From Rhynchopus sp. YZ270_cl-10 (Eukaryota; Euglenozoa; Diplonemea; Diplonemida; Diplonemidae), in assembly GCA_964035575.1 (NCBI GenBank), contig OZ037839.1, positions 1-64,000 on the forward strand: a stretch of DNA of 64,000 nucleotides, written 5' to 3'. The stretch's first letter is position 1. Each line of letters begins with the position of its first letter. The notes under the pieces were generated by a model. The model did not search any database. It was not told the DNA's origin and worked only from the letters and a program-made list of their open reading frames with translations. A program made the position numbers and the translations under genes. This document shows positions 43,486 through 53,606 of the stretch, in pieces.

Positions 43486-45873
43486 TCACAGCCCCGCCTC
43501 CACAAGGTTAATATATCCGGTGAGTGCACCCCAGTGGTAGAACTGGTCCCCTGTGCAATCTGACGTGTTCTTGTGAGGCCCGTAGTTCTCGCAGATGTGG
43601 CGGTTGTCGCGCCACTGGGACAGAAGGAGCTCCTTCATCTGTGCGCACAACGCCTTCCGACCCGTCACAACTGCGGCTGTTTCGTACTGTTGAAGACCCC
43701 AGAACACAATCTGTGCCAATGGGCCCCACACGTACCCCCTCCAATAACCGAGGGCAGGGTAGGCAGGGTCTGCACGCTGGATTGAGGGGAGTCCCCAGTA
43801 GCAGTCGTCGTGGTTGCCTTTCATGTCCCCCGAGGGGGAGACGCAGAAGTGTTCTGGAGACATCAACCAGTTGGCTGCCATAGCCTCTGCCTGCTCCTCC
43901 GTCGCTGCGTTCACAAGCATGGGGTAGAAAGAGGTGGGGGAAATGCGTGTGGACATTGTGTTATTTTGGAATCTGTTCGTGAAGATCTTCAGGTCGTCGT
44001 TCCAAAGGTGTCGTGAGATGAGGTGGGAAAGCAGGTCTGCGCGAGACTGGAGGGCTGCTGCTTCGTCACGGTTGAGGATTCGTGCGATTTCTGCAAGAGC
44101 TTTTGCATCGCTGGCAACGAGAGAGTTGAACCCAACATCGTAGAGGCCCATCTTGTGCGTGCTTGTGTTGAAGAAGTCACCATCGTACATGGGGGAGTTG
44201 TCAAGGCCCGACTCCAGTGCAGCGTCGTGCATTGTGTTCCCGACGTACCCCGACGAGGGATTTTGTTTTACAGCGAGTTCGTTCCACGAGCCAAGGCACA
44301 CCATGTCGAGGGGCGCAAGGGTTCTCTCACGGAGAAACCAGTTGGACCAATCAAGCATGTCGTCGAAGATGACCTCAAGGAACCATTTGTCGTGGAAGCG
44401 GTTGTAGAGTTCGAGGGCAACCTTTGCACCCACAGGGGGCTCACTCCTGTCCTGTGATTTCAGGCCAGCTGCGCTCTTGTTGGGGATGAACCCTGCTGCC
44501 GTCTTCGACTTCGAGGTTTGGATGAAGTTGCTGTACGCAAGGTCGCGGCTCACAAAGCTGGAAAGGAGGGAGGCAAAGAAGTTATCCCAGTCAAAGATGA
44601 CGTACTTGAAGTCTGTCGATGAGTAGTCCCCCACACGGTCCCACGCACGCGACACAGGGAAGAATGGGCCGTTTTCGAGGGGGGTGTACATGAGGTTCCA
44701 CATCACAGAAGCCTGCACAGCCTCTGCCACTTCTGTCATGTTCTTCTCCCCAAACTCTTCCTCAAGGTGTGTTTGGTGTGCCCTCGCAAGCGCTGCAAAC
44801 GACATCTGTGCAGACTCGACAGATGTAGGCTTCGTGGAAACCACAACAGCACCGTTGTCGAGAGGGAACTCAAGGAAGTCTCCCCCTCGTACACCTCCCG
44901 CTGATGTGTACAAGACGGTCTCATCCAGGCCAGCACCCTGGAGAGTCATGGTGCTGGTGGATGACGTCTTCACCGTGCCTTCTCTGTACCACGCAAATCG
45001 CCCCTTCAGGATGAGAGTGTGTCCAGGGCCGGTTGTGGCCTTCTGGGGAGTGACCAGTAGTGTCATGTCCTTCCCGTCTGGTGATGTTGCGAACTCAATC
45101 GAGACGTTCACGTTCAAGGCGCCGCTGTGATTTCCAACGAAGAGCTGAGAGTAGGACAGGTCTGCTGCGCGTGCACCCGCACGAACCTCGACCCCACCTG
45201 CGCGGAAGGGTTCGATGCATGTTCCGTTGATGCATTGCGTGTCTTTGCACAGGATCGTGGTAATAACGGCGGAGTCTGGCATACGGACCACATCAAGCAG
45301 GTTAAAGTTGTTCCAATTCCCCCACCCTTTCACCAGGGAGCGCTGCATCTTTTCTCTCGTCTCTTCCGCTTCGCCCATAGAGGCAGAGAGCACATCGCTT
45401 GGGATGGGGCTGCACAATGTGTTGTTGTCTCCCCAGCGCATTGTGAAGGAGCTTTGCACCCCAGACACGGATGCGTTCCGGTAGAAGTGGGCCCTCACAG
45501 GCAAGGTGCGTCTTGAGTTGGAGACGAGGAAGGGGCTGTCCACATAGCTGTAGGTGATGTTGGGGTGGGTGGGGTCCTTTCTGAACTTCGAGTCTGTGCA
45601 CACAAGGTGGCCGTCAACCCATACAAAAGCAAGGGAAGTGCCTGCAAAAGAGCAGTTGAACCCATGCCATCCAGAGCGAGGAAAAGTCATGGACCCAGTC
45701 ACAATCGAACTGGAGACCCCACTCCCCACGTCAACCCCCTCAAGCGTGGAGACTGTTCGGCGTGAGGTGGGCTCCCCAGCAAACACGTTGTTCCCGTACC
45801 CTTCAAAAGAGAGCCCTTGTGATGCGGCAGCAGAGAAGGACGCGAAGAGCAGCAGTGCCGTTTTGGTGTGCAT
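43486..45873 (-). CDS. Secreted GH63-like glycoside hydrolase
   Basis: 795 residues, intact. A signal peptide is evident at the start (MHTKTALLLFASFSAAASQG), so the protein probably enters the secretory pathway. The N-terminal ~350 residues are beta-rich, as in the GH63 N-domain. From ~420 the (alpha/alpha)6 barrel follows, with VIFDWDNFFASLL (Asp 428 and 430), AAGFIPN, SWNELAVKQNPSSGY, SPMYD, WGLPSIQR and YWRGYVWGP. CENYGP near 762 precedes HWGALTGY. By family analogy, an Asp in FDWDN and Glu 762 are the probable acid and base. GH63 enzymes trim glucose from oligosaccharides (ER glucosidase I, bacterial YgjK, mannosylglycerate hydrolases); the exact substrate cannot be read here. Several NxS/T sites fit a glycoprotein. 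Confidence 0.88.
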   Translation of the reverse strand: MHTKTALLLFASFSAAASQGLSFEGYGNNVFAGEPTSRRTVSTLEGVDVGSGVSSSIVTGSMTFPRSGWHGFNCSFAGTSLAFVWVDGHLVCTDSKFRKDPTHPNITYSYVDSPFLVSNSRRTLPVRAHFYRNASVSGVQSSFTMRWGDNNTLCSPIPSDVLSASMGEAEETREKMQRSLVKGWGNWNNFNLLDVVRMPDSAVITTILCKDTQCINGTCIEPFRAGGVEVRAGARAADLSYSQLFVGNHSGALNVNVSIEFATSPDGKDMTLLVTPQKATTGPGHTLILKGRFAWYREGTVKTSSTSTMTLQGAGLDETVLYTSAGGVRGGDFLEFPLDNGAVVVSTKPTSVESAQMSFAALARAHQTHLEEEFGEKNMTEVAEAVQASVMWNLMYTPLENGPFFPVSRAWDRVGDYSSTDFKYVIFDWDNFFASLLSSFVSRDLAYSNFIQTSKSKTAAGFIPNKSAAGLKSQDRSEPPVGAKVALELYNRFHDKWFLEVIFDDMLDWSNWFLRERTLAPLDMVCLGSWNELAVKQNPSSGYVGNTMHDAALESGLDNSPMYDGDFFNTSTHKMGLYDVGFNSLVASDAKALAEIARILNRDEAAALQSRADLLSHLISRHLWNDDLKIFTNRFQNNTMSTRISPTSFYPMLVNAATEEQAEAMAANWLMSPEHFCVSPSGDMKGNHDDCYWGLPSIQRADPAYPALGYWRGYVWGPLAQIVFWGLQQYETAAVVTGRKALCAQMKELLLSQWRDNRHICENYGPHKNTSDCTGDQFYHWGALTGYINLVEAGL

Positions 45874-45891
45874 CGTGATGTTTGTGGTTTT

Positions 45892-45912
45892 CTGATGTGT
45901 GGTGTTAGTAGA
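45892..45912 (-). promoter_or_regulatory. Acceptor-like leader before GH63
   Basis: On the minus strand CTACTAAC is followed by ACCACACAT and then CAG, 18 nt before the ATG. TACTAAC matches a consensus branch-point, and the A/C-rich tract plus CAG resembles the two introns of the cyclase-like gene. It could serve cis- or trans-splicing of the leader. This is inference from sequence alone. Confidence 0.5.
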
Positions 45913-46860
45913 GCTTTTTGTCCAGAGGGGCAGGGGTATGGGAGGGATGTGGTGAGATTGTGGGGTGATTCGAATTCACTTTCGCACACTGCATTCGAAA
46001 AAGGTCAAGACACTGCAAGAGACTTGTCTGCGTCGGCACCTGGACACACATTTTCCACACGTCTGCGCTTGACAATCAAACACATTTCCAGCAACGTGGG
46101 GTCACAACATGTGGTCACGCTCCCGCTTTGGCAGAGACACTTCTGCACAACATGCCACTACGACCTTTGCCCCTTCGATGCCCGACGGAGTGGGGGAGCT
46201 ATTGACAGCTCCGCCTGAGGCAGCATCTCGCACAGAGTCCATGTTTTCTTCAAATCGCTCCCAGCGTGTCGTGCACGACTCTGCAACGTGGATGGTGAGG
46301 GGATACGGAACATGAGTTCCACGTCAGCATATCTGACGAGAGCTTGTTTCAGAAAAGGTGCCACGCAAAAAGGCTAAGAGCTGTGCTGAAGTAGAGTGCT
46401 TCGACTGCGACTTCCATTCCTTGCTTGTGCACCTCCTTTGCCACAAGGAACGACGCGACACTGCAAGAGGGGTGCAGAAGAGACCCAACACCACCCTCAC
46501 CCCCCAATACGGACGGACACTTGAAGCACGAAATGTGCCTGAAATTGTTTTGTACACAAACATACGAAGCGGTACGCGTGAAAAGGTGGAGGGATGGGAA
46601 GGAACACAGTTATATTTTATCCTCGAACAGTTACAAACGAGTTTTCGAGGGGTCGGTGTTCAATTTCCTTTTAGCATTGCATGAAAGCATAAAACAAATG
46701 AAAGAAGCAATGCACAAAACCCTAACATATGGCGTGCTAATAAAGAAGGGCGACCACCTTGTTTGTTACCCTTCCTGTCCCCATGTACCATCCCCGAATA
46801 TGCCTAGGTTCGTGATACTGGATAAACAACAGCGCACATCAGTTGTCTCACGTACAGTGC
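45913..46860. other. Intergenic, no gene recognised
   Basis: Frames of up to 148 codons are present, but none has family features or repeats. CACTGCAAGAG recurs at ~46,010 and ~46,460. Confidence 0.4.
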
Positions 46861-46865
46861 ACACA

Positions 46866-47730
46866 CCCTGAAAACGTAACCCCTTCCCTCTAGCACAGAC
46901 CCACCTTTGGTAGTTGGTCTGCCCTACTGCCTCTTCTGCACCGTAGCTGAGTGCCACGGTGACAGCTTGTACCCACCTGCGAAACAATGTTCGCAAGGTC
47001 CCTTCTTCTACTAACGTAAAAAAGCGTAAAAACATAACAAAACCACAACACACCACACTGAATAAACATCAGAGCACGTACCTGCAGATCCACAGTTGTT
47101 TCACATACAGTGCACACACCCGACAAAGCAAAGAAGACAAACTTTTTTACACAGACCAAATAGTCATCTTTGTGATCAAGATCTTGACAATTCCCACAAA
47201 AACGTGGACCACATTACAAACCGATGCTACCCTCATGAACATTAAACAAACATTTGCCAACTGATGTGTCACTAAACTGCCACCATGTCTGCTTTCGCTG
47301 GAAGAGCTACTTGAGGAAGCCCGTTATGCAGCACACCTCATCGTCATTGTGCTCTCTGCCGTTTGTGTGCTTGCTGGGGGGATTCGTCTCTGCTGAGTTT
47401 CGGATGTGCTTCAACCACAAGATGCCTCAGATCGCACTTCACTACTGTGTCGGACACAGCACTGCTGCAGCCGGTAAGGTAAATACTCTTCAACGAAGTG
47501 CAGTTCCAAACAAAGTACGAACCAACAACCTTAACCCTGCTGAGTGGTGAAAGATCCAGAGTGGTTAAACCTTTGCACCCGTAGAGAAAGTAACTACCGA
47601 CGTCTCTCAAGTTGCTGAGTGGTGAAAGATCCAGAGTGGTTAAGCCTTCGCACTCGTAGAGAAAGTAACTACCGACTTCTGTCACGTTGCTGAGTGGTGT
47701 AAGATCCAGAGTGGTTAAACCTCTGCACTG
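46866..47730 (-). pseudogene. Truncated LRR gene copy with duplicated 3' flank
   Basis: 47,344-47,725 keeps the last three 25-residue LRRs and the C-terminus of the 30.4-kb gene (LKSIYLTGCSSAVS, VVKCDLRHLVVEAHPKLSRD, SPQQAHKRQRAQ). The ubiquitin-like head and most repeats are missing. 46,866-47,275 is the matching downstream flank. Upstream, at about 47,730, the LRR sequence changes abruptly to unrelated gene debris. It is a 5'-truncated copy from a segmental duplication. Confidence 0.85.
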
Positions 47731-48775
47731 TGGTGTGCACAATACACTCGAGCCTTCCGGAGAGGTGTGCACGTCCTGGTACACACGCATCGAGTTCGTG
47801 TCCTGCGACATCGACGCAGTGAGGCGCTTCAGAGACTCCGTGTTCTTCGTGAAGTTTCTGTACAGGTGTGTCGTACTCACCAAGCTCCAGCACATCTTTG
47901 CCCACTAGTGCGTCGTGTCGCAAGCACCGTCACGAATCTCCACGTTCCCCCCGTGCGACCCAGTGTCCTGTGCCATCCCACCCTCAGCAGTGATGTCTGT
48001 CAGCATCAGGTGGTCCTGGTGAGAGAAGTACTCCTTCTGGTCAAACTCACCTATGATCTTCTATTGCGCATCCCATCCACCCCTGCTTGTCATGTACTCG
48101 TCGACGGCTTACACGAGCGCAGATGGTGACGTGATGTTGGTGTACAGACTGTGCATGTTCGTGTAATCCATGGTGAAGCCCTTCCCTTGATGCTGGGTCC
48201 AGAAGCACCTGAACCTGGAAACCAAAGATGGTCACCAAAGTCATGTTCACAAGGCTTTTGCTGTTTTGTGTCTGTATTTTGGCGCAAGTGCAGAAGAAAC
48301 AAAGCCACTTAGCGATATATGTGCTGAAATGGTACCCATGCAAGCTCCGCATTCCCAAAGAGGCACTCATCAGTGTTGATACCCCATGAAACGGAGAAAA
48401 CGGGACTGACTCTTTCGACGGCATCCACTGCACATGGTTTGCAATGCCTAGTTTTCTATGTGGCCGCCAAACGTAACAACACACGATCAACCAAGTTCTG
48501 TTCGTAATGGTAGAGCCTTACCGCCACCCCGTCGTAGCGTGCGGCATCGTCAGACATGTAAGGAGATTCATAAAGAAGCCGCGGGCTGAGTATCTGGAAT
48601 GGATAGACTCGTTGAAAGCTAGCGCATTCGTCCGTCAGGGCCTGTGTCACAGGCAAGAAAACCGTACCACGAATCTGACCACCCAGCTCCACAGTGTTCT
48701 TCCCCAGATATGCATGCGTCACGTCGATTACGCACCTCCCGCTCTCCACGCCTTGTCCTGACCAGGGCAATCCAT
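47731..48775 (-). pseudogene. Degenerate coding remnant of unknown origin
   Basis: Several minus-strand pieces look like former protein sequence, for example VIDVTHAYLGKNTVELGGQI, FQILSPRLLYESPYMSDDAA and EYFSHQDHLMLTDITAEGGM. They lie in different frames with several breaks. I cannot assign a family. The remnant ends at the join with the truncated LRR copy. Confidence 0.45.
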
Positions 48776-50345
48776 TTTAAAATCCATTTTTAAAAAAGAT
48801 GAAAAGCAGAGAGTTAAAAAAGGAGAAAGAACAGCAAAAAACGTTGTGTGAAAAAGTTTTTTCTGTCTTGGAACAGGCGCGAGAGATTGGTCATTTTTTT
48901 CATTTTTTGCATTTCAGAAATTAACAACTTTTCAAAAGTTAAAAATTCTTGCTTTAATGGAAAGATTGGGCTCCAAAAAGCCCAAATTGGGGGTTTTGGA
49001 TTTTTTTTTTTGACGTTTTTGGAGACTTCTGAAGAAACAGCTCCAAATGACACTTTTCGTGACAGCGACTGATATACACGGGGGGGGGTAGGTAAGGAAA
49101 AAATCGCGAATAGAAAAAATGGGTGAGATATTGAAAAAGTTGGAACGCTTCCTCACCCAGATCCACACATTGCAATCCCGAGTCGCGGAGACTCTCGACT
49201 GGTGTTTTCGAGAGTTTTAGCGATTTAAAAAAAAAGGAAAAAATTCGCGATTACTGGGGGGGGGTCGAATAGAAGCCCCCCCCCCCCCCCCCCCTTGTAT
49301 TCACCATGTCAGCGCTTTTTTTAGGGGGGTTTTCAAACATAAAATTATTGTATAAATATTTTATGATCTGTTGAATACAAGTCCCTAAAAGGATTTTGCA
49401 TGTCGCAAAAAATTAAATTTTTTACGTAAAGGGGGGGGTCCAAATAACTATATTATTCGGTAACTTTGAAAAGCTAAAATCGCGGCAAAAATAAAAAGTT
49501 ATTTGGAACCTAAGTTATTTGGGGGTAAACTTATTTGGGCACTGAAAACAGGGTTTTTTCTCGTTGCCAACTTGGTGAAGCTTTTAGACACCGGTATTTG
49601 CATTTTTGGAATCCGTCCAGCCAGTGGTGGGGTCAATTTGCCAAAATGGACAAGTTCTCGTTTTTGATCAATTTCCTCATAGTACACAGTAGCAGGACAG
49701 CACCAGAGGTCGGGGGGTTGGGGGTCCAAAAGTCGGGAGTCGGCGGGAGGGTCAACTCTTATTTTCTGTTTTCCTGTTTTGTAGTTTGGTAAAGACCCCA
49801 GAAGACCCGACCGCCCGAATGATGATGCTGCTTTAAATCTGTTTCACCCCAGACTTCCTTCTCCAGCGTGGCTGCCGCCTAGATGATTATATCTGTGGTG
49901 TAAAAAACTAGCTTTTTACACCGTACCATAAAATTTTTTCGCCTGCGGCGCCATTTTATATAGTACACTATCAGTTTGGGGGAAAATTTTGAAAAATAAA
50001 AAAGGAGGTGAGAGGGGGCGAAGTTATTCGGTAACTTTTTCGGCACCCAAAATCTGAGAAAAAAAAAAGTTATTTGGGAAAATAGCTATTATTTGGGGGT
50101 AAACTTATTTGGGCCCCCCCTTTATGCTAAATACAAGTCCCTACAGTGGAGTACCCCCTACTGGTACTCCGTGTAGGGACTTGTATTCTAAAATATATTT
50201 TATGAAAACGGCCAAAATAAAAGGGGGACTTGTATTCGGCAGGGGACTTGTATTCGTCCCCCCCCCCAGTAATCGCGAATTTGTGAAATGTAAAATTCGT
50301 TCTCTAAACATCGCAATGAGCGCCTAGCCTCTCGAAAGATGCACA
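48776..50345. repeat. Noncoding repeat debris with poly-C and TTATTTGGG elements
   Basis: No gene. The stretch contains a copy of the 64-bp ATCGCGAATAGAAAAAATGG segment (49,102-49,163) and a poly-C run (~49,276-49,297). It also holds two diverged copies of a ~100-bp element (49,440-49,545 and 50,020-50,118) that share TTATTCGGTAACTTT and TTTGGGGGTAAACTTATTTG. The motif GGGACTTGTATTC, on either strand, occurs near 49,373, 50,129, 50,175, 50,227 and 50,243. Confidence 0.7.
50129..50187. repeat. 25-bp-stem hairpin
   Basis: AATACAAGTCCCTACA then GGAGTACC pairs with GGTACTCC then TGTAGGGACTTGTATT around a short CCCTACT loop. It is nearly perfect and lies within the noncoding region downstream of the second LRR gene. 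Confidence 0.9.
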
Positions 50346-50349
50346 TGCC

Positions 50350-51771
50350 TCACATGCATACACATTTCCTCACTCTGCTGGCTGCGGCACCATCGGCTTC
50401 GACATCATATCCTGCGTCAACTTCTTCTATTCCACTGACGACAACGGTGCGCACGTTGCGAGGAAGCCGTCCAGCCCAAGTGTCTGCTTGCGCGCCAGTG
50501 AGGTGAACTGTCGACAACTTCTTGCAAAAAGATAGGAAGCAGTTCCCGATCGAAGTGAGTGCTTGCATGCCTGTGAAATCAACAGTCGACAACGTCGTGC
50601 AACTGTATAAGAAGCAGTTCCCGATCGAAGTGACTGCTTGCATGCCTGTGAAATCAACAGTCGACAACGTCGTGCAACCATCTAGGAAGTAGCTCCCGAT
50701 CGAAGTGAGTGCTTTCATGCCTGCGAAATCAACAGTCGACAACTTCGTGCAACCATCTAGGAAGTAGCTCCCGATCGAAGTGAGTGCTTTCATGCCTGCG
50801 AAATCAACAGTCGACAACTTCGTGCAACCAGCTAGGAAGTAGCTCCCGATCGAAGTGACTTCTTGCATGCCTGCGAAATCAACAGTCGACAACGTCGTGC
50901 AACCATCTAGGAAGCAGTTCCCGATCGAAGTGAGTGCTTTCATGCCTGCGAAATCAACAGTCGATAACTTCGTGCAATTACGTAAGAAGTAGTTCCCGAT
51001 CGAAGTGAGTGCTTTCATGCCTGCGAAATCAACAGTCGACAACGTCGTGCAACCATCTAGGAAGCAGTTCTCGATCGAAGTGAGTGCTTTCATGCCTGCG
51101 AAATCAATAGTCGATAACTTCGTGCAACCAGCTAGGAAGTAGCTCCCGATCGAAGTGAGTGCTTGCATGCCTGCGAAATCAACAGTCGACAACGTCGTGC
51201 AACCAGCTAGGAAGTAGTTCCCGATCGAAGTGACTGCTTGCATGCCTGTGAGATCAACAGTCGACAACATTGTACAGCCAGCTAGGAACCGGTGCCCAAT
51301 CGCGGTGACGAAGGGCAATTTTGGTAGGTCCAGTATGGTGTCGCAGTGAGGAAGGGAAGTGTCACGAATGTCATCCACAATCGACACGCAACTGGAACCA
51401 ATGCACGTTACTGCACTTTCCGGGAAGAAGCCATCAGGGATCGCAGTCACAACTTCTGCCTGCAGAAGCAAGGAAGCCACCTTCGGATCGGTCACCTTCT
51501 TCAACCTTTCATCTGTGATGTCGGTCTCACCCAGTGCATGAAGTGCTGCTATGGCCTCGTATCTCGTTGTTTTCGTCAGTACTACTGTGTCTCCAGCACT
51601 CAGTTCTGTGATGTCCTCCCCCTCCTCCTTCCCTCCGAAGCCCATATGAAAGCTGTCTTCGGCCAACCCCGTTGCTGTCGCCACCTTCCGACGCAGGGCC
51701 TCCGTTGTGTCATCCTCACCCACCTCGATCACATGCTCCGTTTCGGCATACCCCTGTATCGTCACATCCAT
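50350..51771 (-). CDS. Ubiquitin-like head plus BspA-type LRR protein (copy 2)
   Basis: 473 residues, intact; start chosen at MDVTIQGYAE to match its paralogue. The head (1-68) and linker (ALGETDITDERLKKV, LLLQAEVVTAIPDGF) are closely similar to the 30.4-kb protein. The repeats have diverged to a different consensus (KLSTVDFAGMKALTSIGSYF), also 25 residues and 75 bp, with about twelve copies. Within the gene the copies are nearly identical, so each gene has homogenised its own repeats. The C-terminus ends EADGAAASRVRKCVCM; the Cys residues near the end are of unknown meaning. No signal peptide or TM helix is seen. A/C-rich CCCACAACCACAAACAG ends 14 nt before the ATG. Confidence 0.88.
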   Translation of the reverse strand: MDVTIQGYAETEHVIEVGEDDTTEALRRKVATATGLAEDSFHMGFGGKEEGEDITELSAGDTVVLTKTTRYEAIAALHALGETDITDERLKKVTDPKVASLLLQAEVVTAIPDGFFPESAVTCIGSSCVSIVDDIRDTSLPHCDTILDLPKLPFVTAIGHRFLAGCTMLSTVDLTGMQAVTSIGNYFLAGCTTLSTVDFAGMQALTSIGSYFLAGCTKLSTIDFAGMKALTSIENCFLDGCTTLSTVDFAGMKALTSIGNYFLRNCTKLSTVDFAGMKALTSIGNCFLDGCTTLSTVDFAGMQEVTSIGSYFLAGCTKLSTVDFAGMKALTSIGSYFLDGCTKLSTVDFAGMKALTSIGSYFLDGCTTLSTVDFTGMQAVTSIGNCFLYSCTTLSTVDFTGMQALTSIGNCFLSFCKKLSTVHLTGAQADTWAGRLPRNVRTVVVSGIEEVDAGYDVEADGAAASRVRKCVCM

Positions 51772-52140
51772 TTTTGTGTCTTTCTCTGTTTGTGGTTGTG
51801 GGACCAGGGAAGAAACAGGGAGCGCAACTCCCCCCCACGGAATCGCCAACTAGTTGCTCTGTAACCGTACGCAGACATGCGGCACTTTGCTATGGTCAGA
51901 AATTTTTATCCCAAAAAAATCAAAAAAAAATTGTTGAAATTTTCTGGCTTTTCTGAACTTTTTCCAGCTACTTTTCTGGTCGAGTAGCCATTTTCACTTT
52001 TCTGGTGTATGAGAAGTTTTCTGGGTGGGTGACTGGATTCTGGGTGGTACAGGGTGTGTCTGCCACCCAGGCACCTGGGTGCCCAGACACACCCTGGGTA
52101 CTGGTGTATTTTGGCCCAGGTACCCAGGTGCCTGCCATAC

Positions 52141-52372
52141 ACAGGTACACAGGTACACAGGTACACAGGTACACAGGTACACAGGTACACAGGTACACAG
52201 GTACACAGGTACACAGGTACACAGGTACACAGGTACACAGGTACACAGGTACACAGGTACACAGGTACACAGGTACACAGGTACACAGGTACACAGGTAC
52301 ACAGGTACACAGGTACACAGGTACACAGGTACACAGGTACACAGGTACACAGGTACACAGGTACACAGGTAA
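52141..52372 (+). repeat. 8-bp tandem repeat AGGTACAC
   Basis: About 29 perfect copies. The left flank (52,050-52,140) is rich in CCCAGGTACCCAGG-like imperfect palindromes that resemble the unit, a possible seed of the array. Translated frames (YLCTCVPV, HRYTGTQV) are artefacts. Confidence 0.95.
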
Positions 52373-52571
52373 AACCCGTTAAAATTGTGTGTGAAAGTTC
52401 CTCAAAGCCAGAAAATTTCAACAAAGCCCTGTTTTCACCTCCCAAAAAGTCGTTTTCTCTTGATTCGTGATTTCAGAGTGTGCACTCAGAAAAACTCATC
52501 AAGAAAACGACTTTTCTGGTCGGTAGGGGAGCTATATTTTATTTCGGTGCTCCGGAGCCTCTGCGTGCTGT

Positions 52572-52895
52572 GATGGGGTCTTAAACCTTTGAAGCCGTAG
52601 AGAAAGCAGCTACCGATGTGCGTCAAGTTGCTCAACCCTGACATGTCGATGCTTTTTTTTGTCAACGTTGTCCAGAAACCTATCACCAACTTCCATCACA
52701 CACGACACAGCACTCAGATCAAGTCTCGTTAATGATGAACCCGACAAGAACTCGTCCGGAATTACAGTGCGCAACCTCCGCCTGCAGAAGCAAACACGCC
52801 ACCTCAGGATCCCCGACCTTCTCCGCTCTGCAGTGATGTCCGACTCACCCAACCCATGAAGCTCTGCTTGGGCTGCGTACTTCTTAGAACGCTGG
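52572..52895 (-). pseudogene. LRR gene fragment
   Basis: Keeps the linker region (AAQAELHGLGESDITAE, then TVIPDEFLSGSSLTRLDLSA) and one partial repeat (LSNLTHIGSCFLYGFKGL) of the copy-1 type. The frame shifts at least once between ESDITAE and VIPDEF and again before LSNLTHIG. The head and most repeats are missing. On its left it is fused directly to a piece of the ~349-bp satellite (CTCCGGAGCC...TGATGGGGTC, 52,546-52,578). Confidence 0.85.
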
Positions 52896-53095
52896 CGGGG
52901 GTCCGTTTTCGATGCATGCACCCCTATCCGAGATAGGTGATACAATACATCGTGGAGGTGATGTTATATAAGTCCATCACCGCCCCTGCTGTGCCCATCC
53001 TTCTGCTTCTTCTTGAGGAAGCCCCCCATCGTCGTTTGTCGCCCCTTCGAGGTGTAGTGGTGGCGACGGCAGCAGTGGTCCAGCGTCCGCTTCTC

Positions 53096-53335
53096 TCAGT
53101 TCCCGCACCTCGAGAGTCTATGCGTAGTGCAAGCTTCGTGTCGGATCGGTAACCCGTCGTCGTCGGAGTGGTGCGCAAAGCAGCAATGCATCAGGTCTGC
53201 CTGGGCGTTCTTCGAGCAGGCATCACACTTCGTCTTCCGGTGCAGCACACATATCGCAAACTGGAAGATCGGAACCGCTCCTTCAGGTGCCTTCACGGGT
53301 GCGTCCCAATGGGAAGGGGAAACGGCAAGACTCAT
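53096..53335 (-). pseudogene. Cys/His-rich gene fragment
   Basis: A 79-residue frame with CVLHRKTKCDACSKNAQADL followed by MHCCFAHHSDDDG, a pattern compatible with a zinc-binding domain. It is short, has no obvious complete gene around it, and lies between LRR debris and the duplicated flank at 53,457. I read it as a fragment of an unidentified gene. Confidence 0.35.
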
Positions 53336-53606
53336 GGCACCCGAAGAACGCGTCTTTCATTTCCAGACGTATTGCATACTCGTACAAAATCTTAATAGAC
53401 ACACTCTGTTGATTCTAAAAACAGGGGTGGGAAAATAGGTTTGCGGGTTTGTGAACAGCAATGAAAAATGATAACACGGAGAGGAGAGGAGGGAAGGGGG
53501 ATAGTTTTTATCTCGAAAAGAGGCGCTACGATGAGGTTTGCGGGGCGAATGTGGAGGCCGAAACAACCTAATGAGTGGAGAAGTTGTACAAACACTACCT
53601 CTCCAC

